NCBI GenBank assembly: GCA_020205615.1
Contig: CM035167.1
Location: 30,269,130 to 30,333,129, forward strand
Source of the DNA: Panax quinquefolius
Lineage: Eukaryota > Streptophyta > Magnoliopsida > Apiales > Araliaceae
DNA: 64,000 nt
Direction: 5' to 3'
The notes below the pieces were generated by a model. The model was not told the DNA's origin. It did no database searches and saw only the letters and a list, made by a program, of their open reading frames with translations. Shown piece after piece: positions 56,876 through 64,000 of the stretch (its first letter is position 1; every line of letters starts with the position of its first letter). Position numbers and translations under genes: made by a program.

Positions 56876-56880
56876 AAGAT
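56876..56880. other. target-site duplication AAGAT, right copy
   Basis: It matches 46129-46133. Confidence 0.85.
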
Positions 56881-57600
56881 CTCCACTTTTTCCCCAAACA
56901 AGTAATGCCTCCAAATCTTTAGTACGAAGACAACTGCTGCCAACTCTAGATCATGAGTAGGATAATTCCTCTCATATTCTTTGAGTTGTCGTGAGGCATA
57001 GGTTATGACTTTCCCATGTTGCATGAGAACACATCCTAACCCTTTGCCCGAATCATCACTATAGATGACAAATCCCTCCGAACCAGATGGTATTTACAGA
57101 ACAGGTCCTGAAATGAGTCTCCTCTTGAGTTCTTGAAAACTCTTCTCAGATTCCTCGCTACAACCGAACTTTGTATCTTTTCGAGTCAGCTGAGTTAGTG
57201 GAGTAGCAATTCGAGAAAACCCTTCTACGAATCTCCGATAATAACCAGCTAAGCCGAGAAAGCTACGTATTTCGGTCACTGATTTAGTTTGCTTCCAGCT
57301 TTGAATAGCTTCAATCATTGTTGGGTCAACAGATATTCCATAACTTGATACCACGTGCCCAAGGAATGCTACTTCCTCAAGCCAGAACTCGCATTTCTTC
57401 AACTTGGCATAAAGCTTATATTCACGAAGCTTTTGGAGTATCAAACTCAAGTTTTGCTCATGATCTTCACGGCTTTTGGAATAAATAAGGATGTCATCAA
57501 TAAAGACGACCACAAAGTGATCCAAATATTCCTTGAATACTCGGTTCATCATATCCATGAAGGCAGCAGGAGCATTAGTCAATCCAAAGGACATGACTAT
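56881..57600 (-). pseudogene. Tekay RT C-terminus and RNase H N-terminal half
   Basis: The minus strand reads [40 protein letters not shown] (catalytic FIDD), [18 protein letters not shown] and [20 protein letters not shown] frame change follows near 57090, then [20 protein letters not shown] and [20 protein letters not shown], ending in EKVEIF at the insertion site. The remainder is at 46133-45622. Confidence 0.9.
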
Positions 57601-58455
57601 GAATTCATAATGCCCGTCTAGGAGTTTCGAAAAGTCTTTGGATCACATCATCGGTTCTAATCTTGAATTGGTGATATCTAGAATGAAGATCAATCTTTGA
57701 AAAGAATTTGGCTCCTTACAACTGGTCAAACAGGTCATCAATACGTGGCAATGGGTACCTATTTTTGATGGTGACATGATTCAACTCTCGATAATCAATA
57801 TAAAGTAGCATACTCCCCATCTTTCTTTTTCACGAATAGAGCAGGAGCACCCCAAGGAGAAGTACTAGGGGCTAATGAAACCGATGTCTAACAATTCTCG
57901 TAGTTGGGTCTTTAACTCACGAAGTTCAATAGAGCCATTCGATATGGGGCTTTGGAAATAGGTTTTATACCGAGTTTAAGGTCGATACAAAATTCAATTT
58001 CACGCCCGGGGTAGGCGGGGAAGTTCTTGAGAATACGTCGGAAATTCATTAACAATAGAAATATCATTCAAAACTGACGTATTTTTGTTTAGATTCGTGA
58101 CATGAGCTAAGAAAGCTTGACATCCGCTTTTCAATAAACGAATAGCTTTATGGCTTGAGATGATAGTGATTGATTTTAATGGTTTGGTGGCTTGAATTCG
58201 CATAACAGATTGGTTAGGAATATGAAAGCTAACAATTTTACGAAAATAATTAATTTTTGCATGATGAGTAGTTAACTAATCAATCCCTAGAATTACGTCA
58301 AATGCAAATATTTTTAATGAAATAAGATCGACAGGTAATGTGAGGGTACCGATTTGAACCAAACAAGACTTATAAACAGTGGATGTAATGAAGGTTTCTC
58401 CCAACGGAGTTTCTACAGATAAGTCAAAGTTTAATTTCTCTAGAGTCAAATTTAA
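57601..58455 (-). pseudogene. Tekay protease C-terminus and RT N-terminus
   Basis: Mixed minus-strand frames give [40 protein letters not shown], a [13 protein letters not shown] RT entry near 57940, and SKIDLHSRYHQ-like sequence near 57690. Several short indels break the frame. It is homologous to 34030-34860 of the + strand copy. Confidence 0.75.
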
Positions 58456-59760
58456 TCATTGAGCGCAAGTAGGAGAAATAAAAGAATGGGTAGAACTAGT
58501 ATCAAATAAGGTATAGACTTCGCTAGAGTTTATGATAAACTTACCCGTGATGACCTCATTCGGGTTCCTTGCTTTCTGGGAGGTCACAACAAACGCTCTC
58601 CCTTGCACTACCGAGTTTGACTTTTCTGGGATGGCCTTTGGTGCCTCCATCCTGGCTGAACTTATCTTCGGTGAATGACAAAATCGGGCTAAGTGACCTT
58701 CTCTTCCACAATTATAACATGCTTTGGACGGCATCGCACAGTTTGGACTGATGTGTCCCTCCCCTCCGCATTTGAAGCATACAATAGGTGGTCGTTCTCC
58801 TTCCTTAACAACGGGTGTTGGTGCTGACGTCCTTCCATCATTGTTGAATCTCCTTTTCTTGAAATGTCCATTTTTACTGTCTTGGCTATGATTACCACCG
58901 AAGTGGTTACCATTTCTGGCATGTTGATTCCCTCTACGTTTGTTGTCACCGTTTTGATGACTGATACCACTGGTATTTTCATGTTGCCGGCTGCTTTCTC
59001 TTGGTTGCGTTGACTCGTTACCGCGCTCCAATAACTGAGCTCTATTTACAACATCTGAGTACAAACACAAGTTATGAGAAATAAGATAGTGACGTATCTC
59101 CGGTTTCAAACCTCTTAAAAACATCCGCGTCATTCGCTCCTCATTATCAACCAAATGGGATACAAACCGGGATAACTCCGCAAATTTAGCCTCGTATTGT
59201 GACACGGTCATATTGTTTTCTTCCAATTTGATAAACTCCACTTCTTTCATGTGACGAATACTCTCGAGAAAGTACTTGTCGTTGAATAGCTCTTGGAACT
59301 TCTCCCAAGACATCTTGAAAGGCCGTCAGTGGAATGCTTTTTCTGATTCCCACCAATAATCTACCTCTTCACGCAACATGAAAGTGGCGAAGGGAACCTT
59401 TTGATCCTCGGAGCATTCCAAGACATCAAATATCTCGGTGATCTGCCTTATCCATGCTTCTGCCTTAAGTGGTTTTGGCTCTCCAATAAACTCCGGTGGC
59501 CCCAGCTCCTTGAACTGTTTAGCGGTGACCGTTAGAGAGTTTCCAGTGTTTCCACCTACATTTCGGACAGGAGCCGCTCTCGCCTGATGTTGCATGAATT
59601 GCATTAAGCCTCTGAACAATCCATCATTCATCATTTTGTCCGTGTTGTTGTTTGCATGAGGATTATCGCATTCCTGATGCATATTATTGATATGTGGAGA
59701 CTAAACGGTCTCTTGTGCTCCATTGCTATTCTCAACATTCTCGGATGTCATTTTCATATA
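58456..59760 (-). pseudogene. Tekay gag and protease active site
   Basis: The frame 59682-59326 has ELGPPEFIGEPKPLKAEAWI and FATFMLREEVDYWWES. After a break, 59313-58456 reads MSWEKFQELFNDKYFLESIR, MTRMFLRGLKPEIRHYLISH, both zinc knuckles intact (CFKCGGEGHISPNC and [14 protein letters not shown]), and then the protease site VYTLFDTSSTHSF, where the Gly of DTG is Ser. Gag is thus nearly complete (about 330 codons), while the protease is probably inactive. Confidence 0.9.
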
Positions 59761-59925
59761 CTGCCACAAAACAAGGGTTAGTTGACATGTAACATATTAT
59801 CTCTAAACTCTGACCAACTAATTTAAATACGAAATAAATTTAAGTAGGTCATACTAGCGAAGGAATTCCCCGTCTCTCCCCTCCTAGTTCTAGTCTCACG
59901 TCTTAGCCAAGGATCATATCCCTAA

Positions 59926-59937
59926 GCTTTGATACCA
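59926..59937 (-). other. primer-binding site, tRNA-iMet
   Basis: The minus strand reads TGGTATCAAAGC, two to three bases after the LTR end. Confidence 0.85.
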
Positions 59938-59939
59938 AC

Positions 59940-62440
59940 TGTGACGCCCCAAAAATTAGGTATACATCACCCATCTTGAGTCGCCAGATACATGATACAG
60001 AATTCAAATACAACTTAATAATACAACTGTCGTGTACAATACGACAAAACATAAACTATGAGTTTGAATACAAATACTGTCTTATAGAGAGTATACAAAC
60101 TCAAAAGGAGTCCTCATTACAATTATTGTCACACTATTTAACAGAATAGTGAGGACTACTAGCTAATATTATCATCCAGGACCATCACTCCAGTTCCCCG
60201 ACTTGTCCCATTACGTTCTCATTTCACAAGAGAATAGTGAAAGAAAGGGTGAGCTCAACTAGCCCAAGAAGAAATATTATGACTAAGATAATGCGAATAA
60301 ATTATCATTAGCCTTCAAATGTTGTTAAACCGATAAAATATAACAAACATCAAGTTTAAGCTGCAATGAACAAGAAATCCATTAGAAGAGTCGAGTAGAG
60401 AATAAAATCTACTATCTTCTATGATTTAAAAGGTTTTTCATGACTTTTATCGTTGAGACTCAGCTTAATAAATAATCCACATCATCAAATCACCCCTGCA
60501 CTACGGCCAAGGATATTCTTTAGTATCACGACCACAATTATCCATGCACTACAGGCCAAGAATATTTGTGTATTCATTAATGGTAATGTTCATGCCAAAA
60601 CTGTCCATCAATGCACTACGGGCCAATGAGGACTTTTACCACATCATTTGTAACATTACGGTCATGATTACACCGAATAATCCCTGGTCATAATCATACC
60701 AAGTCCATCTAAGCACTACAGGCCATAAATGACTTTCAAAAAAATATAAATATGAGGATGATGACAATCATATAAGAATTCAATAAAACAAGTTCAAGAA
60801 TTAATTTGTCCAAGAACCAATAACGTCCAAATTGTCAACATGATACTGTTTTGTAGAGTAGAATTCAAGAATGCTCAAAAGAATATTTCCATGAAAAGAT
60901 ACTGGATGAAGCGCAATTATCAAGGATATTCCACTAATTTCATGGAGTATAGAAGTTAAAACTTTAACCAACTGAGTATAATAAAGAATGGAATAACAAA
61001 AGAAATTACGTATGCATGCGCTTTGCATGCCATGCAAAGTTATTCCAACAAAATACTATATAACGGAACCGGTCGGCGAAATTCACACCAAGCAGGATGT
61101 TCCATGAGAATAATAAAGAATGGAATAACAACAAAAATCACCATGCATGCGGTATTTTTACAGATATATGTTATTCAACGAGAATACTAATAAGGGCGGA
61201 ATCGGTCCGGCGTAAAGCGTCTGCATGAGGATATTCCAACGTAATAATAATAAAGGCGGAACCAGTCCGGCGTAAAGCACGCATGACGAGGATATTCCAA
61301 TGAGAATAATAAAGGCGGAATCAGTCCCACAGAAACACATGTGCACAAGATATTCCAACGAGAATAGTAACGACGGAATAATAGAAGAATGTCACCAAGT
61401 ATAGGATAGCCCGCGTATACAGGTTATTCCAACGGAATAATAAAGAATGGAATAACATAAGTTCTCTTCATGAATACAAAAGAATAACACCCCTTACGAG
61501 TACAATAAATAATATTCCCTACCTTAAAAGAAGAGTACTGGATATATAAGTAGTGAAGTAGCAGAATACTTTCTTCTTTCTCTATAGTTTATCTCTCAGA
61601 GTTTTGGTGAATTTGTAAGAAAATAATGAATGAATGAGCTTCTATTTATAGAAAAATGGGTGCGATAGTAACTAACTCATGAACGGTCAGATTGATTTAC
61701 TTTAATCGACAAATCCATATTTAAAGAAAAATCTTTTAAATAAAATATAATATATTCTATTTATAATCTAATAAAACTAATAACTTTATAAAAGATTTTA
61801 CTATGCAAACACTATGCAGCACTATGCAAACACTATGAATAATAAAATATAATATATTCTAATTATTGTCTAATAAAAGCAGATAACTTTATAAAAGTAA
61901 TATGTTTTATATAAAAAGATTTTACTATACAAAACACTATATGAGACACTATGCATAATAGAATATAATATATTCTATTTATAGAATAACTTTATAAAAG
62001 TATTCATTTTATATAAAAAGATTTTTCGTATTATTACATTAATAATACCAACAAAACCGAGTGACTTATCACGTAAGCATCAATAATTAATCTGTAGTGT
62101 GCTACTATGCAACCACGCAGACATCAGATTTCTTTTAACACCCGGTGTTTATTAGTTAATGGTAAAACTTCCGTCGTTATTTTCATAAAGTATTTTTTGT
62201 CGTTTTCTCAATCCGACAATAATTCCGTTAATGAGGTCCACCAATGATTGTGCCGTTATACGAATATTCCTCGTTAAAATGAATATTCCCAGACCAATGG
62301 AATATTATATAACAACTTGCGTACTTTTGCAAAATTTATAAATATTACCCACAACTATAACATTATATCAATTTCACTCCATAATATTCAAAAATAATAT
62401 TTATAGAAAATTCATTTTTATTCAAAAAGTTGGGGTTTTA
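59940..62440 (-). repeat. 5' LTR of the split Tekay element
   Basis: It is collinear with 41853-44373. It carries stem-loops at 60487-60735, the GTTGGAATA-type array at 61020-61470, a minus-strand TATA box at 61642-61650 and the U3 repeat at 61737-62030. It starts near TATAAAACCCCAAC at 62440. Confidence 0.9.
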
Positions 62441-63776
62441 TACTGTCATGTGGTCTACAAGATTGAACCAATAGATTACACAAAACAAGTCCAGGATGTT
62501 ATGATTTAAAGCTGCAAAGTAGACACCTTAGCTGTTCTTCATTTCTTGGTAACCCAGAAAATGAAGAACAGGCCTGACATGATTTTTACAGGCCGATGTA
62601 TTTCTGTTGTAATGTAGGATTGCCATTAAACTTGATTATAGTTGAAGTGCTACACGTATACTACAATCTTAATACAATCTACCGGCCCAGAAGTAACGTG
62701 ATCCTAGATTTATTGATGGTCAAAGTAGTAACCTCGCAACTAACTATGAGTTTCTGGAAAAGCTCAAGAACACCTCAACATCACCCTTAGCGACGGGTCT
62801 GTCGCTATAGGGCCCTTTAGCGACGGTTTTATTATTATTTATTTTCTGATTTTTTGAAAATTATTTAAAAATAGATAAAAATAGTTTTTAATTATTAAAA
62901 ATACATAATAAATTATGAAAAATTATTTTAAAGTCTGAAAAATAGTTTTAAACTATTTTGAGTATATTTCATAAATATTTAAATTTTTGGAATATAAAAG
63001 GCATTTATTTATTTAATTATAATATTAAATAAATTATTTAAAAATGGTTTTAATCCATGAAAATCATGAAAAATAATATTATGGTAAAAGAAAATATTTT
63101 AAGTTATTTTAAATGACTTTTAATATTTTGGGCTGAATTTTATTAATTAATCAATATTAATGATAATTAGTTTATTTAATAACTATATTAAATAAATTAA
63201 GGAAAAATAGAATTAATGTTTTATAAATCATATTAAAATGATTTAAGTGTTAGAAAAATATTTTAAGTTATAAAATATAACTTTTAATATTTTGTCATGA
63301 AAATATTAATATTTTAATAATAATAGCAATTATCGGATAATGAATTTAATTGTTTAAAAATCATATAAAGGAGATTTTAAAGTATTAAAAATACTTTATG
63401 ATATTATAAATATATTATAATATTGTGTTAAGAATTTCATTAATATTTGATATTAAATAAACATTAATGATAAAAGAATTAAGTGGTATTTATATTATTT
63501 AAATACGAGTTTAATGACTGAAAAAGTATGATAAATGATATTAATTATCTGAAAATTATTACAAGTCTATGAAAATTATTTTGACTGCTTAGAAAATTGT
63601 CTAAGATATTGTTAAGTGTTTAGCCAGAGTTTAATTGAACTTAAACTCATCCATTGTCCGACTAGACCGTCGGGATGTTAGAATTTTGTCGGATTCAACT
63701 CGGACTTAAATAGTCTGACTGGATGCTAAGTTTTATGTATTGAATAGACTGATAGGGTTATGTGTTATGTGTTTAG

Positions 63777-63828
<52 letters not shown>

Positions 63829-64000
63829 TAGTATTATATTGTGATGATGTTATTCTAATATTGGAGATCTATATTACTAATATTAGGTCTTTGGATAAAG
63901 CGTTATAAATTGCATTGCGGTAATCAACGGTTCAGGCAAGTTTGTTTTTACTTCTACTAAGAGTGTTTCATTCGGATAAACTTATGGTTAATCATTGCTG
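62441..64000 (+). repeat. probable continuation of the LTR interrupted at 41852
   Basis: No gene is seen. Up to about 62780 it resembles the left flank (TTGGTAACCCAGAAAATG near 62550). At 62789-62832 TTAGCGACGG occurs twice around GTCGCTATAGGGCC. From 62830 to 63560 it is very AT-rich, with AATATTTTAAGTTATTTTAA-type degenerate repeats. (AT)n runs from 63779 to 63826. Confidence 0.45.

Larger units (their letters stand above)
41853..62440 (-). mobile_element. Tekay-type chromovirus, minus strand, split by a 10.7 kb insert
   Basis: The left arm 41853-46133 (3' LTR, chromodomain, integrase, end of RNase H) and the right arm 56876-62440 (rest of RNase H, RT, protease, gag, primer site, 5' LTR) are complementary halves. 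They join exactly at the RNase H codons VEIF/TDHK once the insert and one AAGAT are removed. Outer 5-mers are TACCC and TACTG, so the outer target duplication is not perfect. The reunited element would be about 9.85 kb. Confidence 0.85.

Overview
The window looks like repeat-rich heterochromatin from a flowering plant. I find no cellular gene, tRNA, rRNA or CRISPR array. Almost every base can be placed in, or next to, LTR retrotransposons of plant lineages: Tat/Ogre-type, Tekay/Del-type chromovirus and Athila (all Ty3/gypsy), one large non-coding LTR element, and a small hairpin-rich element with a tRNA-iMet-type primer site. All coding regions are broken by stops or frame changes. The species cannot be named from this sequence.

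The layout is nested. (1) 1-31038, + strand: a Tat-type element open at the left edge. It has gag, protease with G-patch, RT, RNase H, a second (archaeal-type) RNase H and integrase at 117-6155, a repeat-bearing 3' region at 6156-7301, then antisense extra ORFs (plant-mobile-domain-like) on the minus strand at 7302-19791. A Tekay deletion derivative (9781-18141, target duplication ACATG) sits inside one antisense ORF. Removing it and one ACATG rejoins the ORF in frame. Further in lie a LARD-like non-coding element (20487-28258, LTR about 4.5 kb) and a hairpin-studded small element (28259-30668). The probable 3' LTR end of the Tat element is 30669-31038. (2) 31039-39797, + strand: a Tekay element whose 5' LTR is cut by the right end of (1). 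(3) 39857-41852 and 62441-64000: pieces of what looks like one gypsy LTR, rich in AAACCCTAA motifs, split by (4), a minus-strand Tekay element at 41853-62440. (5) The RNase H of (4) is itself split by a 10.7 kb insert (46134-56875) with target duplication AAGAT. The insert's ends match the Tat LTR end, and it carries a Tekay LTR fragment (46371-48608) and a minus-strand Athila element (48609-56522).

The observation I rank highest is in the LTRs of the Tekay family. In every well-preserved copy, the transcribed stretch between TATA box and primer-binding site carries a series of three or four spaced stem-loops. They share a nearly constant ten-base loop (GCCCGTAGTG) while the stems differ between copies by paired changes. 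A second unusual tract is 28.5-30.6 kb, where short perfect hairpins recur every few tens of bases. A caution applies throughout. Paired LTRs are near identical in AT-only stretches but scrambled, including indels, around CG and CHG sites. This could be methylation-driven decay or basecalling error at methylated cytosines, so some stops and frameshifts may not be real.
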